64,000 nucleotides of DNA from Zhengitettix transpicula (taxonomy: Eukaryota; Arthropoda; Insecta; Orthoptera; Tetrigidae), in contig CM073591.1 of assembly GCA_037074705.1 (NCBI GenBank), forward strand, positions 161,042,032-161,106,031, in the 5' to 3' direction. Below the pieces are notes generated by a model. The model made no database searches. It was not told where the DNA came from and worked only from the letters and a program-made list of their open reading frames with translations. The position numbers and the translations under genes are program-made. How positions within the stretch are numbered: the first letter of the stretch is position 1; every line of letters starts with the position of its first letter. Below, piece by piece: positions 48,680-56,806 of the stretch.

Positions 48680-48697
48680 TGGTGGCAGCACGTTGAG
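48680..48697 (+). other. Primer binding site candidate
   Basis: TGGTGGCAGCACGTTGAG follows the LTR directly, as a site complementary to a tRNA 3' end (TGG pairs with CCA) should. The two 28-bp units upstream begin with closely similar TGGTGCC, so earlier primer sites may be fossilised there. I cannot name the tRNA. Confidence 0.6.
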
Positions 48698-48948
48698 ATA
48701 TTAGGCTAGTGGGTGTTACGCAACATTGGTCAGTCGAAGCGAGTGAATTGTCTTTAACACTGTGAGAATGGCCAATTCACAGTTGTGACGGACGTTCGAC
48801 TGCGCGTAGAGTTGAGCGACGCACAGGGGCATTCAGACTACGACGATTAGCTAGACCTGGTAGCTATTGAGTTGGAGCAAGAAATGCAGTCGGGATTGCT
48901 GTTTTAGGTCAAAGAAGTGTTAACGCGGAGCCTTAAACAGCTGGGCAC

Positions 48949-49254
48949 CTCATCGCAGAGACGTACAGACGACACCACCGGTCAGCAGATTCCAGAGCTA
49001 CGGGACTCAGCGAATTCTTCTAGTACTTCACATCGGCGGGCGAGGTTACATCTCATCGCAGAGACGTACAGACGACACCACCGGTCAGCAGATTCCAGAG
49101 CTACGAGACTCAGCGAATTCTTCTAGTACTTCACATCGGCGGGCGAGGTTACATCTCATCGCAGAGACGTACAGACGACACCACCGGTCAGCAGATCCAG
49201 AGCTACGAGACTCAGCGAATTCTTCTAGTATTACACAGCGGCGAGCGAGGCCTC
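48949..49254 (+). repeat. 103-bp tandem repeat, three copies, in the leader/gag start
   Basis: CTCATCGCAGAGACGTACAG begins at 48949, 49052 and 49155. Copies 1 and 2 differ at about one base; copy 3 has one deletion and a few changes. Since 103 is not a multiple of three, the array breaks any reading frame through it. Confidence 0.93.
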
Positions 49255-49336
49255 AACGCGGACACGCGAATCCACTTCCGAAAGAAGACAACGGCGATTC
49301 TTCCCTGGCGTACCCTACATCTTCAATCTTCAAACG

Positions 49337-49345
49337 GTGAGTCAG
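49337..49345 (+). promoter_or_regulatory. Possible splice donor for envelope subgenomic RNA
   Basis: CAAACG/GTGAGTCAG matches a 5' splice site and lies just before a gag ATG (49376). In errantiviruses env is made from a spliced RNA with its donor near gag. A matching acceptor TTTGTTTTAATTAG ends at 52614. This is inference from position and consensus. Confidence 0.4.
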
Positions 49346-49375
49346 TTCCTTATTGAGAGGGGTTTTGTCTCATAT

Positions 49376-49640
49376 GTCTAAAGGCACTAGATGCCAAGTA
49401 AAAGCTTCGAAGGGCAAAATTGAACAGGGTATTCAGACGATTCCCAACCTGACGTACTTGATGATGACCTATATTTGTCAGTTGCAGAAGCTGCTAAGTT
49501 AATTACGGTAACCTTCGACGGGACACCTAGCTTATTGCGAAATTTTATAGAATGCGTAGAACTTGCTCTGGGTGCAGTCAAGCCGGCAAACAGGGGTTAA
49601 TTTTAAAATTTGTTGAATTAAAAGTAATTCGAAAGGAAAC
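49376..49640 (+). pseudogene. gag, N-terminal remnant
   Basis: Gag forms the virus-like particle. After a start region there is VAEAAKLITVTFDGTPSLL then RNFIECVELALGAVKPAN, the (F)DG.P..L..F(I/L)..(V/L) opening of Ty3/gypsy capsid domains. A stop and a one-base shift follow (near 49597), after which LILKFVELKV continues the domain. It then ends abruptly around 49625-49640. The main capsid domain, normally some 150-200 residues more, is missing. Confidence 0.65.
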
Positions 49641-49750
49641 CTATAGGACATATAGTTATAAATTGTAGAGCAGTGATCAGATGTACCAAGTGTAATAGGT
49701 ATGGCCATTTGGCTAATGCATGTGGAATTGCAAAAAAAAAGTTGAATTAG
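49628..49750 (+). pseudogene. gag, nucleocapsid end with zinc knuckle
   Basis: The frame reads GH.{4}C (second half of a truncated first knuckle) and then a complete CTKCNRYGHLANAC knuckle, CX2CX4HX4C (49682-49723), which binds genomic RNA. It ends KKKLN at a TAG (49748-49750). The first knuckle is cut by the gag deletion. The end overlaps the protease frame by about 30 bases. Confidence 0.8.
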
Positions 49751-51555
49751 ACGCTGAGGGTTCAGGTGCCTTCAGCGTTAGCAGAATCGCGAATACCGAC
49801 GAATTAAGTGTACAGCGTCGTGTAGTCGATAAATTATTAAGCTCGTGCCCCAACTCCCAAAATGAGAAAAATTCGCGGTGTGTTAGGGTGTGTCCTACGG
49901 AAGATCGACTTTCCGTACAGTGCGCACAAATTGGTGCGGTAAAGCGACAACGTAAGGTGACGCACGCCTTTGCGACGGACATGGCAGGAGTTCATGTGAA
50001 GCATAAATTTAAAAAGTCCGCTAGGAACGTAGCTGATCAGATCCCGAGGATTCAGAGAATGGGCCTTGAATCGTATATGTCAACTGATGTCGCGGCTTCT
50101 AGCGAATCAGATGGGCAAAAACGTCTTGGCGCCAAAATGATAGGGGATGTATGCGGTTTTGACGTGACGCGGCAGCGGGCGTTTCCAGAGGTGCTCGATT
50201 CCCATAGAAAGGACGAGGCACGGGACGCTGCATTACATGGCAGGAGTTCATGTAATAAGGGGAGTGATCTTGGGGGCGAGAGGGCGTTTCCAGAGGTGCT
50301 CGATTCCCATAGAGAGGACGAGGCAAGGAACGCTACATTCCATGGCAGGAGTTCATGTAATAAGCGGAGTGATCTTGGGGGCGACAGGGCGTTTCCAGAG
50401 GTGCTCGATTCCCATAGAGAGGACGAAGCAAGGAACGCTACATTCCACGGCAGGAGTTCATGTAATAAGCGGAGTGATCTTGGGGGCGAGAGGGCGTTTC
50501 CAGAGGTGCTCGATTCCCATAGAGAGGACGAGGCAAGGAACGCTACATTCCATGGCAGGAGTTCATGTAATAAGGGGGGTGATCTTAGGGGCGAAATAGC
50601 GTTTCCGGAGGTGCACGATTCCCACAGAGAGGACGAAGCACGGATCGCCATATTATTGAAAGAAAAGGGGGAGTGTTCTTGGGGGCGATATTGCGTAGTA
50701 GTGAGCTCAAGACACTTAAAAAATGGGCAAGTGTTGGCATTAGTGGACACAGGGTCCATTCCCAACCTAGTAAGTATTAATTCCCTTTCAGGTCTAGAGG
50801 GATTACAGGAAAGTAAGGTAGAAATTGAAGGTATAACAGGAAGCAGTCTGGTAGTTTATGGCTCCATTAAGATGAAAATAGATAATGGGAATACAAATAT
50901 AGATCACGTGTTTTATGTAGTGCAGGAGTTACCAGGAAAATTGAATTTAATCGTAGGTCAGGAATTTTTGACAGTATGTAATTTTGTGTTAACCTGTGAC
51001 AATGTAGCACCACCGTATAGCGAGACGATTATTGAACGGAAAACGGAGGAAAGAGGGGTGAGATTAATCGAAAATCAGCTGTTACAGCCAGGACTCCGGT
51101 GTGCTTGTTGTTTGGTAGAGTGTCGAGATAAGGTTTTTAAATGTCTAGTGGTAAACACAACACCTTACCCCATACTAGTCAATACTAACCCAGATTTAGT
51201 AAAACCTCCCACTAATTTGAAGCAACTTCCAATTGAAAATTCCAAGTTGTTTACGGAGAAAAGGCGGAATTTATTATTGTCTAAATTGCGTGTTAACGGC
51301 GAAGGAAAGGCCTCGGAGGAAATAGTGAAATTATGTTTAGAATTTATGGACATCTTCCACCTCCCTGGGGACAATTTGAGTACTACAACCGCAGCCGTAC
51401 ATCATATTCCCACTCCAAATGTTGTTACATTTCAAGTTGTAGAGAATGTCAGCTCTTTAAAAGCTCCAATCAACAAACTAAGTAACAACTTCAGGTTACT
51501 GATACTCCAGATCATCTTTCGGACAAAGTCGAACTCGACATATTTGGTCCCTTGA
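49720..51555 (+). CDS. gag-pol: repeat-containing linker, aspartic protease and pre-RT region
   Basis: This 611-codon frame is the part of pol reached from gag by frameshift; its first ATG is probably not used. Residues 1-150 are a polar linker. Residues 153-327 are five 35-residue repeats (RAFPEVLDSH...SSCNK..DLGG). The protease follows: VLALVDTGSIPNLVS holds the catalytic Asp-Thr-Gly (Asp near residue 343), and LNLIVGQEFL fits the second conserved protease motif. Residues about 540-560 (EFMDIFHLPGDNLS then HHIPTP) match the linker just before reverse transcriptase. RT itself does not follow: the frame runs into a short stretch and stops. The protease looks intact; its function in this copy is unproven. 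Confidence 0.8.
   Translation: MWNCKKKVELDAEGSGAFSVSRIANTDELSVQRRVVDKLLSSCPNSQNEKNSRCVRVCPTEDRLSVQCAQIGAVKRQRKVTHAFATDMAGVHVKHKFKKSARNVADQIPRIQRMGLESYMSTDVAASSESDGQKRLGAKMIGDVCGFDVTRQRAFPEVLDSHRKDEARDAALHGRSSCNKGSDLGGERAFPEVLDSHREDEARNATFHGRSSCNKRSDLGGDRAFPEVLDSHREDEARNATFHGRSSCNKRSDLGGERAFPEVLDSHREDEARNATFHGRSSCNKGGDLRGEIAFPEVHDSHREDEARIAILLKEKGECSWGRYCVVVSSRHLKNGQVLALVDTGSIPNLVSINSLSGLEGLQESKVEIEGITGSSLVVYGSIKMKIDNGNTNIDHVFYVVQELPGKLNLIVGQEFLTVCNFVLTCDNVAPPYSETIIERKTEERGVRLIENQLLQPGLRCACCLVECRDKVFKCLVVNTTPYPILVNTNPDLVKPPTNLKQLPIENSKLFTEKRRNLLLSKLRVNGEGKASEEIVKLCLEFMDIFHLPGDNLSTTTAAVHHIPTPNVVTFQVVENVSSLKAPINKLSNNFRLLILQIIFRTKSNSTYLVP
49735..49741 (+). promoter_or_regulatory. Candidate -1 frameshift site A AAA AAG
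   Basis: Nine A residues and a G follow the zinc knuckle. Read in the gag frame they contain the slippery heptamer A-AAA-AAG. A -1 slip there leads straight into the 611-codon protease frame, and gag stops two codons later. This is the normal gag-pol arrangement of Ty3/gypsy elements. Confidence 0.6.
50177..50701 (+). repeat. Five-unit 105-bp tandem repeat inside gag-pol
   Basis: GCGTTTCCAGAGGTGCTCGA recurs at 50179, 50284, 50389 and 50494, with a diverged fifth unit at 50599. The period is exactly 105 bp (35 codons). Units 2-4 differ at only a few bases; units 1 and 5 more. Because the period is a multiple of three, two other frames are also open across it (a plus-strand frame of 120 codons and a minus-strand frame of 237). 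Confidence 0.96.
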
Positions 51556-52370
51556 ATACTACTGAATCCGGTTACAAATATGTACTGACATTGCAAGACG
51601 TTCTCTCAAAATATTTAATCGCAATACCTCTTATTAACCAAACCGCGGAGTCGGTCGCAGAAGCATTTGTAAACAGAGTTATTTTAGTGTATGGCATTCC
51701 TTCGATAGTTTTGACAGATCAAGGTACTAATTTTATGAGCGAAGTTTTTAAACGATTATGTAAACTGCTTAGGATACAGAAATTGAATAGCACTGCATAT
51801 CATCCGCAAACAATCGGTTCGCTCGAACGGAGTCATTCCAGTTTAGCAAATTACTTAAGAATCTACGCGGACCAATTGAAACATGACTGGGATCAGTAGT
51901 TACCATTTGCGGTTTTTGTCTACAATACGACACCCCATTCTACAACTAGGCACACCCCATACGAATTGATGTTTGGAAGGGTGTGCAACATTCCGGGAAT
52001 TTTTCAAAAATCACCCCAACCCCTATGTAATTATGATGACCTAATATTGCAGCTGAAGTACAGATTACAAACTAGTCACCAAATAGTGAGACAGAATTTG
52101 ATTGCCACTAAAGAAAAACAGAGAGGTGCGGTTTCATTCCACTATGTCGAATTCAAACCCGATGATAAAGTGTTGCTAAAGAAAGAGAACCGCAGAAAAA
52201 TGGATGCTAGGTACACTGGACCATATATTATCGAAGAATCAAGCTTCCCTAACATGAGAATTAGACCTGAAAGTGGAAAGACGAAAATCTGGGTACACTC
52301 CGATCACTTAAAACATTATCAGGAAAGATTAGATCCTAATAAAACGACGATAATACAGAAAGAGAAATAG
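51492..52370 (+). pseudogene. Integrase (core and C-terminal domain), one internal stop
   Basis: Integrase inserts the DNA copy into the host genome. The frame begins QVTDTPDHLSDKVELDIFGP, the usual lead into the core, and has the acidic triad in LQDVLSKY, LTDQGTNF and GSLERSHS. It then meets TAG (51898-51900) where the family has a Trp-X-L context, and continues in the same frame through YNTTPHSTTRHTPYELMFG and a GPY-type C-terminal domain (YTGPYII). The N-terminal zinc (H2C2) domain is missing along with RT and RNase H. There is no usable start, so it would have been part of the Pol precursor. Confidence 0.85.
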
Positions 52371-52593
52371 GTAGATGTAAACGTTGGGGATAGTTAACAA
52401 TTACCATAAGGAATGTGAAGTAATAATTTTGTATTTATGTTGTAATACGTGTATTAAATTCTATTCACGAGATAAGGCATGACTTACTGACCGTTCAACT
52501 GTTTCAAGGACAAAATCTAGAGCAAGTGAGTTAAGTATCATGTAAGAACGAGCTAAAGATAATTTCTTTGAGGCGCAAAGTTATTAAATTTTT
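52371..52593 (+). other. Noncoding spacer between integrase and env
   Basis: AT-rich, with a pyrimidine-rich acceptor-like end just inside the env frame (TTTGTTTTAATTAG to 52614). The signal-peptide half of env should be here and is absent. Confidence 0.5.
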
Positions 52594-53700
52594 TTGAATT
52601 TATTTGTTTTAATTAGTTTTAATCCTTCTAATATAAGACGCATGAGACAAGACCTCATCAATGGTGTAATAGGAACAGACTCATTCACTAACCTTTCCTT
52701 TGAACTATTAACTATCATACCTCCTACTGTATATATGTTTAACAGACAATTAGTGTATAGGATTAAAGTACCGCTTCATGGAGAAACCGTATATCGGTTG
52801 TATAGACTTGTAAAATTTCCATTTCAGTATAACGCAACTCATTATGCGTGTGTGGATATTTCCTTAAAAGACGAATACATAGGGACTGATGCAACTCGAT
52901 TAAAATATGTAAAATTAACTTCAAATGATTTACTAAAATGTTACACTTCTAGAAACAATGTTTATTACTGCGATAAAAATGTAATAATTTACACATTCAC
53001 CAGTGAATCAACGGATTGTGTTGCGTCACTAATTCACCCTTCCACGTCTTCATTACCAGAAAATTGTAACATTCATTTTATCACTTTGGCAGAATTGTTA
53101 ATTTTACCTCTTAATACTAATGAATTTATATATGTGACTCCAGTAATGGAAAAACTTATGGTTAATTGTAATAACACCAATACAATTTTGAATTTATCGG
53201 GAGCCGGTAAATTATCGTTACCACCTAGGTGCAAGGCCTACGCGAGAAAGATGATATTGTACTCTTTAGCAGAAACTGTTATTGAAGAAAACCTAGACTT
53301 TACACCTAATTTACAAACGTTATACTCAAAGAATGTTAATCATTACGCTGATGAGGTGTCGCAAGAACCATCAGCTAAGTGGACATTAAAGATGATAATA
53401 AATAATACTGAACAACTGGTAGAAATAGAGAAATTGTCAAAACTTTTAGATACTACTGCAACAACTGATGTAACTGAGCCAATACTTTTGTTTAGTGTAG
53501 TAATTGTATTTGGAATTATGTGTGTGGCAATCATTTGTTATTTTATTTGTAATTGCTTATATGTAACCTTTCCCTCCTTACGGCAAAAGATAGCACACTT
53601 CTACAAATGTATCCTACCAATGAAATATATAGAAGCTATTGTAAAGGAGTCACCCCCGGAAGATGTAAATATAAATATTAATCAAAGCACTAATACCTAA
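52594..53700 (+). pseudogene. env: env, C-terminal part of an errantivirus-like envelope protein
   Basis: The frame is open from 52594 with the first ATG at 52641 (353 codons). The text RIKVPLHGETVYRLYRLVKF resembles the membrane-distal part of the fusion subunit in insect errantivirus envelopes and baculovirus F-type proteins. Many Cys follow (YACVDIS, LLKCYT, VNCNNTN). A strongly hydrophobic segment (about residues 297-322 of the frame) and a 42-residue tail make a type I membrane anchor. Signal peptide, first subunit, furin-type site and fusion peptide are not found upstream, so the protein is truncated at its N-terminus and could not mediate entry. The frame has no internal stop. Confidence 0.75.
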
Positions 53701-53760
53701 ATAGGTAATGGAAACTTAAATAGGGATTTGAATCGACACCGGCCGATTCCAATCCTGTTT

Positions 53761-53771
53761 AAGGGAGGGCG
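53761..53771 (+). other. Polypurine tract
   Basis: AAGGGAGGGCG lies immediately before the 3' LTR, the expected primer for plus-strand DNA. Confidence 0.75.
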
Positions 53772-54432
53772 TGTAATATAATAGTCTACACGTGCCCTCT
53801 TATCATAACGTCTCTTCAGCATAGCGGACCTAAGAGGGCGCAGACATAAGTCTTCACCCCTTACGCCTAGGCAGCTGTGATGACGCTGCGTCTAGACGGA
53901 CGTCAGCATTTTAAGTACTTTATGCAGACATGTACACGTCAGCGGAAATCTCCACCCTGTAAGAGTTTTTCTCATTGGAGACTTAAATCATCAGGGAGGG
54001 GGAGAGGAGTCTTCGAATAGTTCAGAGCTCTTGGGGAAAGTCAGTCGGGATCCAACCTCCAGACGGGTCGGTGGCTCCTGGTGCTATCCGCCAGTTTGTC
54101 TTACTTTATTTTATGTCTAACTATTAAATCTCTTTATTCTTCTTCAACTCTTATTTGACTGAAGTGCAGCGAAACACCAACCACTACGCCTAGGTTCAAT
54201 TAGTTGAACCCGAACCCTCACGTTACCGACTTTCCTATTTCCTGTTCTTAATTCTTCCTTTATCCTCTAGATCGGTAGCCAGGTGAGCTAACGGAGGTAT
54301 AGCTCGGTTGGTGAACGATCTATCTGGACTTCCCATTTCCAACTGCTGGAATGTGACATGTTCTCAGAGGTGGACTGTTACATGATGACAGGCGGGATGT
54401 TACATGGCGCCAGCGGTTGGAAGTATGTTAAA
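53772..54432 (+). repeat. 3' LTR (661 bp)
   Basis: It matches the 5' LTR without a difference I can see over its first 560 bases, then differs at several positions in the last 70 bases and lacks one 28-bp unit. It ends GTTAAA before the ATAC duplication; a 5-bp duplication AATAC is also possible. Confidence 0.88.
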
Positions 54433-54436
54433 ATAC

Positions 54437-54714
54437 CTATAAAATATTACTAACCTAACCTACATTATTTATACTTCAGACAAATTATATACACATAACA
54501 TTCACTCTACCAGCCACAAAATATCAGATTACCATACATAAAAGAATCATTTCACACACGAAACTGACTATCTACAAACATTCACGCTCCCGCTACAACA
54601 TATCAGATTAATTACACTACATAACAAAGTCATTCACACTCTAAACTGACTATATACAAAACATTCACGCTTTCAGCTACAAATATAAAATTCTGCTCTA
54701 GTCACATCTCAGAG
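54437..54714 (-). repeat. 82-bp degenerate tandem repeat, about three copies
   Basis: ATTCACxCT...CTACAA/CACAA...ATATCAGATTA recurs near 54502, 54580 and 54663. It follows the 3' end of the minus-strand retroelement ORF and is probably its noncoding tail, cut by the other element's insertion at 54433. Confidence 0.6.
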
Positions 54715-55695
54715 TTATCCACAAACATTCACTTTATACAAGACAGCATCCAAACCTGGATCCCACTTCCATCTTACTCCCTTCTTTAAAAGTCCGTTTA
54801 GTGAAGGTTTCACGCCCTGCGCCGACGCTAAATGTCTCTTGGTCAAGTCAACGGTACTTAGGCAGAGCCTACCTTCAAATTTTTGTAGGACCTCTTGTAT
54901 CAGAATAGGGCGTTCCCTTGCGTCGACCAGGATTGTATTTAGTTTACGTGCGTCAAGGCATACTCGTAATTTATTCCTCAGCGCGAAAGGTTTGGGGTAA
55001 TTTCTAAGTGTGTATGGTTCATGTTTAATGGTATACAAATTATGGACGCAATCACGAAGGTAACCAGGCGAGTCATTAACATCTCTATTTTCCCTTAGCT
55101 TAACTCTAAATGCTTCTCCTTCCTCCTCATTTCTTCCATGAATACAATTAACTATTTCCGTCACCGATTCTTCAAACTCCCATTTATCATCTTCATCCGT
55201 TGCATCATCTTCGCGTATCTTAAAATCATGTAAGTCGTCGCCGTTTTCGTACACGTATTCATATCTTTCCTTCACATCTTCCGCATTCCCTTCCCTCAGG
55301 ATTCTATTAACATTATATATTCGCCTTCCACCTTTTACTTCCTGAACCTCCATCGTCCGAATCTCCTTCGTAATTTGAGTTTCTACAGCTGAATTATTAT
55401 TTACCATTAAACTTGGAACTTCTTCCGTGTTATATTCAAGTTTTTTAATAAGATTATCGTAATTTTTATTTACCTCCTGTCTCGATTCATCAATTTTTTC
55501 TAAGATTTCGTTTTTATCAGCCTCTCGTTCCCTTTTATCAGCCTCTCGCCACTTATTCAGTTGGCTTAAGAGCCACATCATTCCGGTTTGGCCTTCCAAA
55601 TTTGAATTACATTCCCCATCAATTATTGCGGTGTCCGACCTGCCTGATTCTGCTCCTAGATCTAATTCGGATCTCTCCACGCTATTATTGTCCAT
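54715..55695 (-). CDS. 326-codon Gag-RT-connection fusion ORF of a deleted gypsy element
   Basis: The ORF has a proper ATG and no internal stop. Residues 46-90 are a charged coiled-coil (EADKREREADKNEILEK) as in the N-terminus of some gypsy Gag proteins. Residues 91-200 are acidic and polar. Residues 208-237 (DSPGYLRDCVHNL, HEPYTLRNYPKPF) match the region before RT. Residues 240-285 hold LRVCLDARKLN, ERPILIQEVL and LSTVDLT, the RT fingers/palm start. Residues 286-316 (VKPSLNGLLKKGVRWKWDP) match the connection to RNase H. Capsid, zinc knuckle, protease, about 45 residues of RT fingers and the YXDD palm are all absent, and every junction keeps the frame. No enzymatic function is expected. Whether the protein is made is unknown. 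Confidence 0.75.
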   Translation of the reverse strand: MDNNSVERSELDLGAESGRSDTAIIDGECNSNLEGQTGMMWLLSQLNKWREADKREREADKNEILEKIDESRQEVNKNYDNLIKKLEYNTEEVPSLMVNNNSAVETQITKEIRTMEVQEVKGGRRIYNVNRILREGNAEDVKERYEYVYENGDDLHDFKIREDDATDEDDKWEFEESVTEIVNCIHGRNEEEGEAFRVKLRENRDVNDSPGYLRDCVHNLYTIKHEPYTLRNYPKPFALRNKLRVCLDARKLNTILVDARERPILIQEVLQKFEGRLCLSTVDLTKRHLASAQGVKPSLNGLLKKGVRWKWDPGLDAVLYKVNVCG

Positions 55696-56214
55696 TTTTG
55701 GAATGACTTCGTTCGTTTCTAAGCCTGAACAATTTCATCAAACACCACCAAAACGCACAAATACTTTAAACACGTACAACACTAACAACTATGCCAATCA
55801 TACAAATACCAACATTCAGTCACACATATGTTATATTAACACATTCATTCCCCCAAAATATCGTCTGAAATAGGACAAAGATACAATTTATGTCTATAGA
55901 GTAACACAATCAAACAAAAGAAAACATTCAGCCTCACATACATTCTATATTAACACATTCCTTCCCCCAAAATACCGTCTGAAATAGTAAACATTGCTAA
56001 ACATATCTATAACGCGACTTCCTGCTACTCTGCTGCTAAAAATAAAATACAACATAAAATTCCTATTCCCTAAACAAAATCACTTCTAAAGATATAAATT
56101 CCCCCAAAATAGTGTTAGCAATGGTCCATTGATTAAAACCCAACATCGCACATTCTCATGTCACGCAGGCACTTTTCTATATCCCCAAAAACCTAATTAA
56201 ATATTATTCGGGCC
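55696..56214 (-). other. 5' leader of the minus-strand element with a 114-bp repeat pair
   Basis: ACATTCAGTCACACATAT...CCCCCAAAATATCGTCTGAAA (55811-55872) recurs as ACATTCAGCCTCACATAC...CCCCCAAAATACCGTCTGAAA at 55925-55987. No long ORF lies in the leader. Confidence 0.6.
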
Positions 56215-56232
56215 CCACGCTATTGGGCGCCA
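56215..56232 (-). other. Primer binding site of the minus-strand element
   Basis: On the minus strand TGGCGCCCAATAGCGTGG follows the LTR end after a five-base spacer. TGGCGCC sites are frequent primer sites in insect gypsy elements. Confidence 0.6.
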
Positions 56233-56237
56233 ATTTA

Positions 56238-56460
56238 TGTGGCCCGGGAAACGAATTTTTTTAAAAAATGCTCTACGCAACCATGAGATTTGCGACCCTG
56301 GTTACCAGTCTGACTGGGGTATCTGCAACACAGCGACGTCCCTCGCTGCTGGACGTCGATGTATATCTCGCTGGTGAATCTCTACTTCTCAAGCAACCTC
56401 CTCTAGTCATCATCAGTAACAGAATATCAGTAAAATCAATTAAAAGACGCCTATCCTAAA
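56238..56460 (-). repeat. Partial 5' LTR of the minus-strand element
   Basis: The LTR's inner end reads, on the minus strand, CCCGGGCCACA. How far it extends to higher coordinates is uncertain; GC-richer sequence continues to about 56460. No second LTR was found on the other side, so the element is incomplete. Confidence 0.45.
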
Positions 56461-56804
56461 TAACGCGCTATACTGAGGACCGCAAAAAAATTATTAATAA
56501 GAAAATAAGTAATTTAACGTTCAGTCAAATGTATCACGTTGAAGTGTTAAAACACGGAGAGTCTGAAGTGTCTGTGTCTCTTAGCTGGCATACGAAAGTA
56601 AACTGTTTGTGACATTAAAAAATAAGAAAGACTAACTGAAAAAATTATAAGAAAAATAGCCACATTCAGACAAAAGAAGTGGTGATGTAAATACCAAACA
56701 ACGTTTCTGGAAACACAAGAGCCTAGAGTGACACAATCGCAAAATACACATGCCAAACTAAGAAGTTGCAAAGATACTTGACAAGTTATGCGTATAATTA
56801 TCCA
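56461..56804. other. No gene seen
   Basis: AT-rich spacer without recognised features. Confidence 0.45.
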
Positions 56805-56806
56805 TA

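Larger units (their letters stand above)
47991..54432 (+). mobile_element. Env-bearing Ty3/gypsy (errantivirus-like) provirus, multiply deleted
   Basis: Two LTRs start TGTAATATAATAG and are flanked by ATAC (47987-47990 and 54433-54436). The internal part carries gag, protease, integrase and envelope pieces in the order of an insect endogenous retrovirus. Three coding deletions are evident: most of the capsid part of gag, all of RT and RNase H with the integrase zinc domain, and the N-terminal part of the envelope protein. It therefore could only move with enzymes from another element. LTRs are almost identical for their first 560 bases, so insertion is recent. Confidence 0.9.

Noticed and set aside
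50052..50765. 237-codon minus-strand frame as a real gene
   Set aside because: It mirrors the 105-bp repeat array of the pol frame and has no start context or homologue.
52594..52640. Env start at 52594
   Set aside because: The first codon is TTG in a pyrimidine-rich acceptor-like stretch; the first ATG is at 52641 and the natural N-terminus is missing.
47991..54432. Intact infectious endogenous retrovirus
   Set aside because: Capsid, RT/RNase H and the envelope N-terminus are deleted and integrase has a stop.
56238..56460. Complete LTR pair for the minus-strand element
   Set aside because: No second copy of this sequence is found below 54.4 kb or upstream of the inserted provirus.
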